From assembly GCF_011752995.1 (NCBI RefSeq), contig NZ_VWWL01000022.1:1-64000 (forward strand): a stretch of DNA of 64,000 nucleotides. The letters are read 5' to 3'. The notes under the pieces are model-generated. The model ran no database searches. It was not told the DNA's origin and was given only the letters and a program-made list of their open reading frames with translations. Below are positions 17,343 through 25,968 of this stretch, in pieces; positions within the stretch are counted from its first letter, which is position 1; every line of letters begins with the position of its first letter. Source of the DNA: Burkholderia sp. Ax-1724. GTDB lineage: Bacteria; Pseudomonadota; Gammaproteobacteria; Burkholderiales; Burkholderiaceae. The translations under genes were made by a program, and so were the position numbers.

Positions 17343-17663
17343 ATGAGCACGAATAGCGATATGCTCAATGAGATCAGAGAAGTTAACCTGTCTTATCTCC
17401 TGCTCGCGCAGCGTCTGCTGCGCGAAGACAAGCCTATGGGCATGTTTCGCATGGGAATCTCGGATCAGCTCGCAGAGGTGATCGCCAATCTGTCGCTGGC
17501 GCAGACCGTCAAGCTGGCGGCGTCCAACCAGATGCTGTGCCGTTTCCGTTTCGACGACCACGCCGTGCTGTCCGCCCTCGCGGACAAGGACAAGGCGAGC
17601 GTCGTCGCGCAGGCGCACTCGGCAATCCTGATGGCGAGCCAGCCGGTCGAGCAACTCGGCTGA
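17343..17663 (+). CDS. flhD: Flagellar transcriptional regulator FlhD
   Basis: A 106-aa subunit of the FlhD4C2 complex, the class I activator of the flagellar regulon, acting with sigma-70 at class II promoters. The core EIREVNLSYLLLAQRLL and the following helices match the family. An in-frame ATG exists 23 codons upstream at 17274, but 17343 follows GGGGGGAAATC and gives the usual start MSTNSDML. Its TGA overlaps the ATG of flhC (TGATG). Confidence 0.97.
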   Translation: MSTNSDMLNEIREVNLSYLLLAQRLLREDKPMGMFRMGISDQLAEVIANLSLAQTVKLAASNQMLCRFRFDDHAVLSALADKDKASVVAQAHSAILMASQPVEQLG

Positions 17664-18385
17664 TGGCCGGTAAAAGCGTCGTACTCGAAGTCAGGGAAAT
17701 CACTCTCGCCATCGAGCTGATCGAACTCGGTGCGCGTCTGCAGTTGCTGGAAGCGGAAACCAGCCTGTCGCGCGACCGGCTCATCAGGCTGTACAAGGAA
17801 CTGAAAGGGGTATCGCCGCCCAAGGGCATGCTGCCGTTTTCGACCGACTGGTTCATGACCTGGCAGCCGAACTTTCATTCGTCCCTGTTCTACAACACCT
17901 ACCGCTTCATCACGGACCACGGCGGTTGCCGCGCGATCGAGTCGATCGTGAAGAGCTACCGGCTCTATCTGGAACACGTTCAGTTGCACGGCGACGAGCC
18001 GGTGCTGAGCCTCACGCGTGCATGGACGCTCGTGCGCTTCTTCGACTCCGGCATGCTGCAGATGAGCACCTGCTGCCGCTGCGGCGGACACTTCGTCGCC
18101 CACGCGCACGAACCGCGGCGCGGCTTCGTCTGCGGGCTGTGCCAGCCGCCCTCGCGCGCGGGCAAGACGAAGAAATCGGCTGAGCGTGCCGGCACGCCCG
18201 CGAGAACGGCAACCGTGGGGATGGCCGGCGCCAGGGCGCGCGGGGCAGGCAACGTCCGCGACGCCGTGGGCGCAACCGCCGCAGCTACGGCCACGGCCAC
18301 TGCTGCCATGCGTGCCGTCAATGCAGTCAATGCCGCGCGCACTGCCATGACGCCCGAGCCCGTCGTCGTCGCCGCTGGACCCTGA
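17663..18385 (+). CDS. flhC: Flagellar transcriptional regulator FlhC with extended C-terminus
   Basis: A 240-aa DNA-contacting subunit of FlhD4C2. Zinc ligands are visible in STCCRCGG and FVCGLCQP (residues about 134-162). The core ends near residue 185, the usual family length being about 190. Here an Ala/Thr/Arg-rich tail of about 50 residues follows (GATAAATATATAAM and similar) and looks disordered. The start ATG overlaps the flhD stop by one base, so the two subunits are translationally coupled. The upstream in-frame ATG at 17537 lies inside flhD and is not used. Confidence 0.96.
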   Translation: MAGKSVVLEVREITLAIELIELGARLQLLEAETSLSRDRLIRLYKELKGVSPPKGMLPFSTDWFMTWQPNFHSSLFYNTYRFITDHGGCRAIESIVKSYRLYLEHVQLHGDEPVLSLTRAWTLVRFFDSGMLQMSTCCRCGGHFVAHAHEPRRGFVCGLCQPPSRAGKTKKSAERAGTPARTATVGMAGARARGAGNVRDAVGATAAATATATAAMRAVNAVNAARTAMTPEPVVVAAGP

Positions 18386-18447
18386 TCCTTCCCCTAACGC
18401 CCCTCAATACCTCGGGCGCACACCCGAGCGCAGCAGCGCTTTTCCCC

Positions 18448-18474
18448 GAAAGTTTTCCGCACGACTGCCGTAAA
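18448..18474 (+). promoter_or_regulatory. Sigma-28 promoter of the motA-che operon
   Basis: GAAAGTTT (18448-18455), 11 bases, then GCCGTAAA (18467-18474). This is close to TAAAGTTT-N11-GCCGATAA and lies 45 bases before the motA start. It puts the motor and chemotaxis genes under FliA. Confidence 0.85.
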
Positions 18475-18483
18475 CAAAACTAA

Positions 18484-18505
18484 CGACGGCTCCCGTCGCT
18501 TTTTT
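18484..18505 (+). terminator. Terminator-like hairpin between flhC and motA
   Basis: CGACGG-CTC-CCGTCG, then C and TTTTTT. It has the form of an intrinsic terminator, with a 6-bp stem, 3-base loop and 6 T. It lies about 100 bases after flhC and can end the flhDC message. It also lies just after the expected start site of the sigma-28 promoter, so it sits at the very 5' end of the motA transcript. Confidence 0.65.
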
Positions 18506-18519
18506 GTGAGGGCTCGGCA

Positions 18520-19380
18520 GTGCTGATTTTCGTGGGAACACTCGTGACGCTATTGTCCGTTTTCGGCGGTTACGCGCTCGAAGGCGGCCATCTCGGCGCG
18601 CTGCTGCAACCCGTTGAAGTGCTGATGATCGCCGGCGCCGGATTCGGCGCGTTCATTCTCGGTAACGGGATGAAGACGATCAAGGCAACGCTGCGCGTCA
18701 TCCCGACCCTGTTCAAGGGGGCCAAATACAACAAGGACGTCTATATGGAGCTGATGGCGCTCCTCTACGTCCTGCTCGCGAAGGCGCGCAAGGAAGGCAC
18801 GCTGACGCTGGAGGCCGACATCGACGATCCGTCGAAGAGCCCGATTTTCACGCAGTACCCGAAGATTCTCGCCGACAAGCACATCATCGAATTCCTGACC
18901 GACTATCTGCGCCTGATGGTCGGCGGCAACATGAACGCGTTCGAGATCGAGAGCCTGATGGACGAGGAGATCGAGACGCACCACCAGGAAGGCGAAGCGC
19001 CCGCGCACGCGCTGACCAAGGTCGGCGACGCGATGCCGGCGTTCGGCATCGTCGCCGCGGTGATGGGCGTGGTCCACACGATGGCCTCGGCCGACAAGCC
19101 GCCCGCCGTGCTCGGCGAGATGATCGCCCAGGCGCTGGTCGGCACCTTCCTCGGCATTCTGCTTTCGTACGGGCTGATCGGGCCGCTCGCGAGCGTTGCC
19201 GAGCAGCGCGTGACCGAGTCGACCAAGATGTTCCAGTGCATCAAGGTGACGATCCTCGCGAGCCTGAACGGCTACGCGCCGGCCATTGCCGTCGAGTTCG
19301 GCCGCAAGGTGCTCTTCTCGACCGAGCGCCCGTCGTTCGCCGAGCTCGAAGAGCACGTGCGCCGCGTCAAGGCCAAATAA
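18520..19380 (+). CDS. motA: Flagellar motor stator protein MotA
   Basis: A 286-aa inner-membrane protein with four membrane helices (two near the N-terminus, two around residues 175-225). With MotB it forms the ion-conducting stator that drives rotation. The cytoplasmic loop AKARKEGTLTLEADID carries charged residues that contact the rotor, and the conserved Pro is in GDAMPAFGIVAAVMGVV. It begins with GTG after GAGGG. It is the first gene of the long motAB-che operon. Confidence 0.97.
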   Translation: MLIFVGTLVTLLSVFGGYALEGGHLGALLQPVEVLMIAGAGFGAFILGNGMKTIKATLRVIPTLFKGAKYNKDVYMELMALLYVLLAKARKEGTLTLEADIDDPSKSPIFTQYPKILADKHIIEFLTDYLRLMVGGNMNAFEIESLMDEEIETHHQEGEAPAHALTKVGDAMPAFGIVAAVMGVVHTMASADKPPAVLGEMIAQALVGTFLGILLSYGLIGPLASVAEQRVTESTKMFQCIKVTILASLNGYAPAIAVEFGRKVLFSTERPSFAELEEHVRRVKAK

Positions 19381-19396
19381 CCAGGCGGCTAAACCG

Positions 19397-20404
19397 ATGA
19401 GCAAGGACAAAGACCGCGCGATCGTCGTCAAGCGTTCCACGCCGAAGAAGGCCGGCCACCACGGCGGCGCGTGGAAGCTCGCGTACGCGGACTTCATGAC
19501 CGCGATGATGGCGTTCTTCCTGCTGATGTGGCTGCTGAGTTCGGCGTCCACGGTGCAGTTGCGCGGCATCGCCGACTACTTCAACCAGCCGCTGAAGATC
19601 ACGCTGTGGGGCGGCGATCGCAGCGCGGAGGATTCGAGCATCCTGAAGGGCGGCGGGCGCGACATCTCGACCGACGCGCAGGGCGTGACCCGCTCGACCG
19701 ACGGCAGCAGCAGCCGCGCCGAGCGCAGCGCGTCGCACAACAACGAGGACTCGGTGAAGCAGTTGCAGGGCGAGCTCGAACGCCAGGAGCAGGTGCGTCT
19801 GCACGACCTGCAGGTCAAGCTGATGGCCGCGATCGAGGCGAACCCGGTGCTGCGCCAGTTCAAGCAGCAGATCCGCATCGACTCGACGCTGACGGGCCTG
19901 CGCATCGAGATCGTCGATTCGCAGAAGCGGCCGATGTTCGCGACCGCCAACGACGAAGTCGAGCCGTACATGCGCGACATCCTGCGCGAGATCGGCCACA
20001 CGCTGAACGACGTGCCGAACCGCATCATCGTGCAGGGCCACACCGACGCCGTGCCGTACGCGGGCGGCGAGAAGGGCTACAGCAACTGGGAGCTGTCGGC
20101 CGATCGCGCGAATGCGTCGCGCCGCGAGCTGATCGCGGGCGGCATGGACGAAGCGAAGGTGATGCGCGTGCTCGGCCTCGCCTCGACGCAGAACCTGAAC
20201 AAGGCGGACCCGCTCGATCCGGAGAACCGCCGCATCAGCATCATCGTGTTGAACAAAAAGTCGGAAGAGGCGCTCGATCACGACGACTCGACGACGACCA
20301 CCTTGTCGGACGACGCAGCAGGCTCGAAGCCGTTGCTGCAAAAACTTGCGCAGCCGGCGACGGCTGCACCGAAGCCGACGGCGTCAACGCCGCCGGCCCA
20401 GTAA
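19397..20404 (+). CDS. motB: Flagellar motor stator protein MotB
   Basis: A 335-aa protein. One membrane helix near residues 29-50 contains the ion-carrying Asp32 (YADFMTAMMAFF). A plug and linker follow, then an OmpA-like peptidoglycan-binding domain (about 150-285) with IIVQGHTDAVPY and NRRISIIVL. Asp32 and the neighbouring residues suggest proton drive. The ATG at 19397 is 16 bases after motA. Longer frames starting inside motA are not plausible. The Ala/Pro/Thr-rich tail is low complexity. Confidence 0.97.
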   Translation: MSKDKDRAIVVKRSTPKKAGHHGGAWKLAYADFMTAMMAFFLLMWLLSSASTVQLRGIADYFNQPLKITLWGGDRSAEDSSILKGGGRDISTDAQGVTRSTDGSSSRAERSASHNNEDSVKQLQGELERQEQVRLHDLQVKLMAAIEANPVLRQFKQQIRIDSTLTGLRIEIVDSQKRPMFATANDEVEPYMRDILREIGHTLNDVPNRIIVQGHTDAVPYAGGEKGYSNWELSADRANASRRELIAGGMDEAKVMRVLGLASTQNLNKADPLDPENRRISIIVLNKKSEEALDHDDSTTTTLSDDAAGSKPLLQKLAQPATAAPKPTASTPPAQ

Positions 20405-20490
20405 CAGGAACAGGATTCGGCCGCCGGGCCGGAACGCGCCTCGCCGGCGCGCTCCGCCCGGGGCCGGGGTTTAAGCGCAGCGAGGTTTTC

Positions 20491-20868
20491 ATGATCAGGC
20501 ACATCCTGGCAATCGACGATTCGGCATCGATGCGGCAGATCCTTGCCGCGACGCTGACGAGCGCCGGCTATGAGGTCACGCTCGCGGCGGACGGCAACGA
20601 GGGGCTCGAAAACGCGCTCGCGACGTCGTTCGATCTCGTGCTGACCGACCAGCACATGCCGGGCCGGACCGGCCTCGATCTGATCGCCGCGCTGCGCGGC
20701 AATCCGGCGTACCAGGCGACGCCGATTCTCGTCCTCACGACGGAATCGGGCGAGTCGTTCAAGAGCGCGGCGCGCGAGGCGGGCGCGACCGGCTGGATCG
20801 AAAAGCCGCTCGACCCGGACCTGCTGACCGAACTGGTCGCGGCGCTGGCCGAGCCGGAAGCGACCTGA
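20491..20868 (+). CDS. Single-domain response regulator (first CheY-like)
   Basis: A 125-aa receiver domain. The acidic pair is in LAIDDS, the phospho-acceptor Asp in DLVLTDQHMPG, the Thr in VLTTES, and the Lys in IEKPL. It lies between motB and cheA, as in relatives where a cheY-type gene begins the che genes, and is distinct from the cheY at 28787. It may accept phosphate from CheA and act either as a second CheY or as a phosphate sink. It is preceded by an 86-base gap after motB. Confidence 0.93.
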   Translation: MIRHILAIDDSASMRQILAATLTSAGYEVTLAADGNEGLENALATSFDLVLTDQHMPGRTGLDLIAALRGNPAYQATPILVLTTESGESFKSAAREAGATGWIEKPLDPDLLTELVAALAEPEAT

Positions 20869-20975
20869 CAGGCGGAACCGGTGCGGCAAGCGCCACCTTC
20901 GGACACAGTACATAGCTCTCGACGCGGCTGCACGGCAGCTCACGCTCAGACAGGAACTCTCGCGGTGACCCAGGC

Positions 20976-23366
20976 ATGACACTCGACATCACACAGTTCT
21001 ATCAGACCTTCTTCGACGAAGCGGACGAACTGCTCGCGCAGATGGAGCAACTGCTGCTCAATCTGGACGTGGCGCGCCCGGACCCCGAAGACCTCGCGGC
21101 GATTTTCCGCGCCGCGCATTCGATCAAGGGCGGCGCGGCGACCTTCGGCTTCACTGCGCTCACGGAGACGACGCACATTCTCGAGTCGCTACTCGATCGC
21201 GCGCGCAACAACGAACTCGTGCTGCGCAAGGACATGATCGACACGTTCCTCGAAACCAAGGACGTGCTGTCGGGCCAGCTCGCCGACTACCGCGCGAGCG
21301 CCGAGCCCGATGCGGCGGTGGCGCGCGCGATCTGCGCGAAGCTCGAACAGCTGCATGCGGAAAGCCGCATGGGCGGCGCGCCGGCAGAGGCGCCGGCGGC
21401 GGCCGCACCGGTCGCGCAAACGGCACAGGCAGTGGCACAAGCCGAGGCACCGGTCGCAGCCGCGCAGGTACAAGTGCAGGCACAGGCACGCGCAGCGGAA
21501 CACGCAGCACCAGAACAAAACGGCACCCCGCCCGAGCACGTCGTCGAACAGGCGGTGCAAGCGGCGGCGGGCGAGCGGACCGGCGACGGCGAGGCAGAAG
21601 CCAAGGCCGACGGCGCCGGTCCTCATCTGAAAATTACGCTACGGGGCGTGGGAGAGAAAGACCAGGAACTGCTTGCCGAAGAGCTGGGCAACCTGGGCAA
21701 TATCGTCGGGCAGGTCAAGAGCGGCAGCGATCTGATGCTGTGGCTTTCGACCGACGTACCTTCCGACGACATCATCGCCGTGTGCTGTTTCGTGATCGAC
21801 GAAAGTCAGATCTCGATCGGCCGCGGCACCGCACCGGCGGATGAGGCGCAGCAAGGCGAACCTGGAACGCCCGATGCTGCCGCTCAGTCGCCGGCGCAAA
21901 CCGTGTATGTCGCGAGCGCTGTTCCGGCGGCGCAGCCGGTCGGTTACGCGGAGCATGCGGCCGTGTCGGCCACTGCGGTCTCACTGGCTGCGCCCGCGGG
22001 CGCAGCCAGTGAGACCGGCGGCGCCGAGCCGGGGGCGTCGTCCGCCGTGTCGGTGCAAGCGGTTCAGGCGGTTCAGGAGGCTCAGGCAACAGCGGCGGCG
22101 AAGCCCGCTGCCGGCGCACCCGCCGACCCGGACCGCAAGGCGGGCCGGACGGCCGCGGCGGCGGCCAATGGCGAAGGCAGTTCGATTCGCGTCGGCGTCG
22201 AGAAGGTCGATCAGCTAATCAACCTGGTCGGCGAACTGGTGATTACGCAGGCGATGCTTGCGGAAACCACCAGCATGTTCGACCCGGCGCTGCACGACCG
22301 GCTCTTCAACGGCATGGCGCAACTCGAACGCAACGCGCGCGATCTGCAGGAAGCGGTGATGTCGATCCGCATGATGCCGATGGATTACGTGTTCAGCCGC
22401 TTCCCGCGTCTGGTGCGCGATCTCGCGGCGAAACTCGGCAAGGAGGTCGAACTCGTCACCTTCGGTCAGGCGACCGAGCTCGACAAGAGCCTCATCGAAC
22501 GGATCATCGATCCGCTCACGCACCTCGTGCGCAACAGCCTCGACCACGGCATCGAAACCGTGGAAGCGCGGCGCGCGGCGGGCAAGGATTCGACGGGGCA
22601 ACTGGTGCTGTCGGCGGCGCACCACGGCGGCAACATCGTGATCGAGGTCAGCGACGACGGCGCGGGCCTGCGGCGCGACAAGATTCTCGCGAAGGCGGCC
22701 AAGCAGGGCATGCAGGTCAGCGACACGATGAGCGACGAGGAAGTCTGGAACCTGATCTTCCTGCCGGGCTTCTCGACGGCGGAGCAGGTCACGGACGTGT
22801 CGGGCCGCGGCGTCGGCATGGACGTGGTGAAGCGCAACATCCAGTCGATGGGCGGTCACGTCGAAATTACGTCGCACGCGGGCAAGGGCAGCACCACGCG
22901 CATCGTCTTGCCGCTCACGCTCGCGATTCTCGACGGCATGTCGGTGAAGGTCGGCAACGAGATTTTCATCCTGCCGCTGAACTTCGTGATGGAGTCGCTG
23001 CAGCCGCTGGCCGAAGACATCTACACGGTCGCCAACGGCGAGCGCGTGGTGCGCGTGCGCGGCGAATATCTGCCGCTCGTCGCGTTGCACGAAGTGTTCA
23101 ACGTCGCGGATGCGAAGCAGGACCCGACCCAGAGCATCGTCACGATCATGCAGACCGAGGGGCGCCGCTTCGCGATGCTGATCGACGAACTGGTCGGCCA
23201 GCAGCAGGTGGTCGTGAAGAATCTGGAAACGAACTACCGCAAGGTACACGGCATTTCCGCCGCGACCATTCTCGGCGACGGCAGTGTCGCGCTGATCGTG
23301 GACGTGGCGGCGCTCAATCGCGAATCGCGTCATGCGCATGGGCACGGCGCGATGAGTCTCGCGTGA
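20976..23366 (+). CDS. cheA: Chemotaxis histidine kinase CheA
   Basis: A 796-aa cytosolic kinase that receives signals from receptors through CheW and phosphorylates CheY and CheB. Domains in order: HPt (about 1-105, phospho-acceptor His48 in RAAHSIKGGAATF); a long Ala/Gln/Pro linker; P2 response-regulator-binding domain (about 214-290); a second low-complexity linker (about 290-400); dimerisation (about 401-465, VDQLINLVGEL); HATPase with HLVRNSLDHGIE, SDDGAGLRRDKI and GRGVGMDVVK; and a CheW-like domain (about 650-790). It is longer than E. coli CheA (654) because of the linkers. The second linker carries a 42-bp perfect DNA palindrome. Confidence 0.98.
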   Translation: MTLDITQFYQTFFDEADELLAQMEQLLLNLDVARPDPEDLAAIFRAAHSIKGGAATFGFTALTETTHILESLLDRARNNELVLRKDMIDTFLETKDVLSGQLADYRASAEPDAAVARAICAKLEQLHAESRMGGAPAEAPAAAAPVAQTAQAVAQAEAPVAAAQVQVQAQARAAEHAAPEQNGTPPEHVVEQAVQAAAGERTGDGEAEAKADGAGPHLKITLRGVGEKDQELLAEELGNLGNIVGQVKSGSDLMLWLSTDVPSDDIIAVCCFVIDESQISIGRGTAPADEAQQGEPGTPDAAAQSPAQTVYVASAVPAAQPVGYAEHAAVSATAVSLAAPAGAASETGGAEPGASSAVSVQAVQAVQEAQATAAAKPAAGAPADPDRKAGRTAAAAANGEGSSIRVGVEKVDQLINLVGELVITQAMLAETTSMFDPALHDRLFNGMAQLERNARDLQEAVMSIRMMPMDYVFSRFPRLVRDLAAKLGKEVELVTFGQATELDKSLIERIIDPLTHLVRNSLDHGIETVEARRAAGKDSTGQLVLSAAHHGGNIVIEVSDDGAGLRRDKILAKAAKQGMQVSDTMSDEEVWNLIFLPGFSTAEQVTDVSGRGVGMDVVKRNIQSMGGHVEITSHAGKGSTTRIVLPLTLAILDGMSVKVGNEIFILPLNFVMESLQPLAEDIYTVANGERVVRVRGEYLPLVALHEVFNVADAKQDPTQSIVTIMQTEGRRFAMLIDELVGQQQVVVKNLETNYRKVHGISAATILGDGSVALIVDVAALNRESRHAHGHGAMSLA
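21976..22017. repeat. 42-bp perfect palindrome inside cheA
   Basis: Left arm CGGTCTCACTGGCTGCGCCCG is followed without spacer by its exact reverse complement, centred between 21996 and 21997. It encodes part of the Ala-rich linker between the P2 and dimerisation domains (AVSLAAPAGAASETG). Perfect palindromes of this length are rare in coding sequence and could extrude as a cruciform. It may also be a foldback artefact. Confidence 0.95.
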
Positions 23367-23492
23367 GGCCGGGCATGAGCGGCGCAAGAGGCACAAGAGG
23401 TATGAGCGGCACGACCGCGCGGGCGGCATCCGCACCGGCAGTCTCCGCAACACACATTCAACCCATTTCATCCCAACCGTTTGGGGGCTAAC

Positions 23493-24023
23493 GTGGCAGA
23501 AGTCCAATCCATCAATTCGAGCGCCGCGAGCGGAGCGAACGGTCGCCGCGACACGCAGCAGGCGGACGCCGGCGGTCAGGAATTCCTCGTCTTCACGCTC
23601 GGCGCCGAAGAGTACGGCATCGACATCCTGAAGGTGCAGGAAATCCGCGGCTACGACAACGTGACGCGCATCGCCAATGCGCCCGAGTTCATCAAGGGCG
23701 TCATCAACCTGCGCGGCATCATCGTGCCGATCGTCGACATGCGCATCAAGTTCCATCTGGGCCGCGTCGAGTACGACCATCAGACCGTCGTGATCATCCT
23801 GAACGTCGCGCATCGCGTGGTCGGCATGGTCGTCGACGGCGTCTCGGACGTGCTCACGCTCGCGGTCGACCAGATCATGCCGGCGCCCGAATTCGGCGCG
23901 ACGCTGACGACCGAGTACCTGACGGGCCTCGGCACGGTCGACGGCCGCATGCTGATCCTGATGGACATCGAGAAGCTCATGACCAGCTCCGAGATGGCGC
24001 TGACCGAAACGCTCGGCGTCTGA
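23493..24023 (+). CDS. cheW: Chemotaxis coupling protein CheW
   Basis: A 176-aa adaptor that links receptors to CheA in signalling arrays. The CheW fold spans about residues 28-165, with FLVFTLGAEEYGIDILKVQEI and FIKGVINLRGIIVPIVDMR. A GTG start at 23493 is chosen because GGGGG lies five bases upstream and gives MAEVQSINSS. The TTG at 23481 would overlap that site. The Ser/Gln-rich N-terminal 27 residues are not conserved. Confidence 0.97.
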   Translation: MAEVQSINSSAASGANGRRDTQQADAGGQEFLVFTLGAEEYGIDILKVQEIRGYDNVTRIANAPEFIKGVINLRGIIVPIVDMRIKFHLGRVEYDHQTVVIILNVAHRVVGMVVDGVSDVLTLAVDQIMPAPEFGATLTTEYLTGLGTVDGRMLILMDIEKLMTSSEMALTETLGV

Positions 24024-24086
24024 GCGCCGCGTGAACGGCAGCAGCAAGGCAAACCGCAAGGAAAACATGGCAATGGGAGCGTCAAG

Positions 24087-25961
24087 ATGCTGAGCAGGTG
24101 GTCGATCCGCACCTCGCTGACGATGGTGGGGATTTTTCTGGTTGCGCTGACCGTGGTGGCCGGCGCGCTCGGGCTGACGGCGCTCAAGCGCGCCAGCGCC
24201 TCGCTCGATCGCCTCGCGCGCGGCGAGTTCGTCGCGATGCACGCGCTCGACGACGCGTCGGCGTATCTGCTGCGCGCGCGCGTCGCGGTCGACCGCTTCA
24301 ACACGATGACGGCGGCGGGCAATGCGGACGAAGCGAAGCAGACGCTCGGCCGGGCGCAGGAATTGCTCGATAAGGGCAATCAGAGTTGGCAGGTGTATCT
24401 CGACACGCCGAAGCACGGCGTCGATCAGGCTCTGCTCGACGACGTGGCCGCCAAACACACGACCGTGATGCACGACGGCGTGGACGCGGAATTCGCCGCA
24501 TTGAACGCGAACAACCTCGACGCGTATCACGCGATCGCCGACATGAAGATCAGCCCGATGTTCATCGCCTACGACACGGCTTCGGCCGCGGTCATCAAGG
24601 CGTTGCAGCAGAGCGTGCTCGATCAGCAGGCGAGCGCGCAGTCCAATGCCTCGCTGATGATGACGCTGATCGGCGCCGTGACCGTGCTCGCGCTGCTGCT
24701 CGTGTTCGGCATCCGCTTCGCGCTGGGCCGGCTCATCGTGCAGCCTCTCGCGGACGCGACCGCCTGCTTCGAGCGCATTGCCGCGGGCGATCTGTCGGGC
24801 ACCGTCGAGGTGTTCAGCCGCAATGAAATCGGCCGGCTGTTCGACGGCATCCGGCGCATGCAGGAAAGCCTCGCGACGATGGTGCGCGCGGTGCGTAGCA
24901 GCACCGAGTCGATCGATACCGGCGCGCGCGAAATCGCCATGGGCAACACCGATCTGTCTCAGCGCACCGAGCAGCAGGCCGCGTCGTTGCAGGAAACCGC
25001 GTCGAGCATGGATCAGCTGACCGGCACCGTGCGGCAGAACGCCGAGAACGCGCGCCAGGCGAGCCAGCTTGCCGTGAACGCATCCGACATCGCGACGCGC
25101 GGCGGCGACGTGGTGAGCCAGGTCGTCACGACGATGCAGGCGATCGCGAGCAGTTCGAACAAGGTCGTCGACATCATCGGCGTGATCGAGGGCATCGCGT
25201 TCCAGACCAACATCCTCGCGCTGAACGCGGCGGTCGAGGCCGCGCGCGCCGGTGAGCAGGGCCGCGGTTTCGCGGTCGTCGCGGGCGAAGTGCGCAGCCT
25301 CGCGCAGCGCAGCGCGAGCGCCGCGAAGGAGATCAAGGAGCTGATCGGCGATTCGGCCGACAAGGTACACAGCGGCTCGGAGCTAGTGGGCCGCGCGGGC
25401 ACGACGATGGACGAGATCGTCCAGGCGGTGCGGCGCGTGACCGACATCATGGGCGAGATCAGCGCCGCCTCGGAAGAGCAGTCGGGCGGCATCGAGCAGG
25501 TCAATCGCGCGGTCGTGCAGATGGATTCGGTCACGCAGCAGAACGCCGCGCTGGTCGAGCAGGCAGCGGCCGCGGCGGCATCGCTCGAAGATCAGACGCG
25601 CCAGTTGCAGGCCGTGCTGAGCGGCTGGACAGTCGCCGGCGGTTCGGTGCGCGGCGGCACGGCGCCGGCGCGTCTCCCGACGGCGGCGCAGCCGAGCGGC
25701 GTGACTGGCAGGCCGCCCGCCAAAGCGATGACGCCGCAAGCGGCGAGCGCGAACCGTGCAACAGGCAACGCAACGGGCAAGGCGGGCAACGCCGCCGCGA
25801 CGGCAAGCGCTGCCGTCGCCACCCACGAGGCCGGCGCCCGCGTCGAACCGGCGCTGAAGCCGAAGCCGGCCAGCGCCGCCGCGCGCCCGGCCACAGCGGC
25901 TCCCGCGCTTGCCGCGAGCACCGCGACGGCGGGCTCGGACGCCGACTGGGAAACGTTCTAG
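24087..25961 (+). CDS. Methyl-accepting chemotaxis protein with CheR-docking tail
   Basis: A 624-aa transmembrane receptor. TM1 is about residues 10-32, then a four-helix periplasmic sensor of about 155 residues. TM2 is about 190-212 (MTLIGAVTVLALLLVFGI), HAMP about 212-265, and the cytoplasmic signalling hairpin contains the invariant tip IIGVIEGIAFQTNILALNAA (written here up to 20 residues). It ends with DWETF, close to the NWETF pentapeptide that tethers CheR and CheB in E. coli Tar and Tsr. It is therefore a high-abundance type receptor able to assist adaptation of others. An Ala-rich linker of over 90 residues precedes the tail. The ligand is unknown. It lies between cheW and cheR. Confidence 0.96.
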   Translation: MLSRWSIRTSLTMVGIFLVALTVVAGALGLTALKRASASLDRLARGEFVAMHALDDASAYLLRARVAVDRFNTMTAAGNADEAKQTLGRAQELLDKGNQSWQVYLDTPKHGVDQALLDDVAAKHTTVMHDGVDAEFAALNANNLDAYHAIADMKISPMFIAYDTASAAVIKALQQSVLDQQASAQSNASLMMTLIGAVTVLALLLVFGIRFALGRLIVQPLADATACFERIAAGDLSGTVEVFSRNEIGRLFDGIRRMQESLATMVRAVRSSTESIDTGAREIAMGNTDLSQRTEQQAASLQETASSMDQLTGTVRQNAENARQASQLAVNASDIATRGGDVVSQVVTTMQAIASSSNKVVDIIGVIEGIAFQTNILALNAAVEAARAGEQGRGFAVVAGEVRSLAQRSASAAKEIKELIGDSADKVHSGSELVGRAGTTMDEIVQAVRRVTDIMGEISAASEEQSGGIEQVNRAVVQMDSVTQQNAALVEQAAAAAASLEDQTRQLQAVLSGWTVAGGSVRGGTAPARLPTAAQPSGVTGRPPAKAMTPQAASANRATGNATGKAGNAAATASAAVATHEAGARVEPALKPKPASAAARPATAAPALAASTATAGSDADWETF

Positions 25962-25968
25962 ACCTCTC

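Noticed and set aside
22215..25370. A 1051-codon open frame antisense to cheA, cheW and mcp
   Set aside because: Its translation is dominated by Arg, His, Asp and Ala, as expected from the complement of GC-rich codons. The sense genes are certain.
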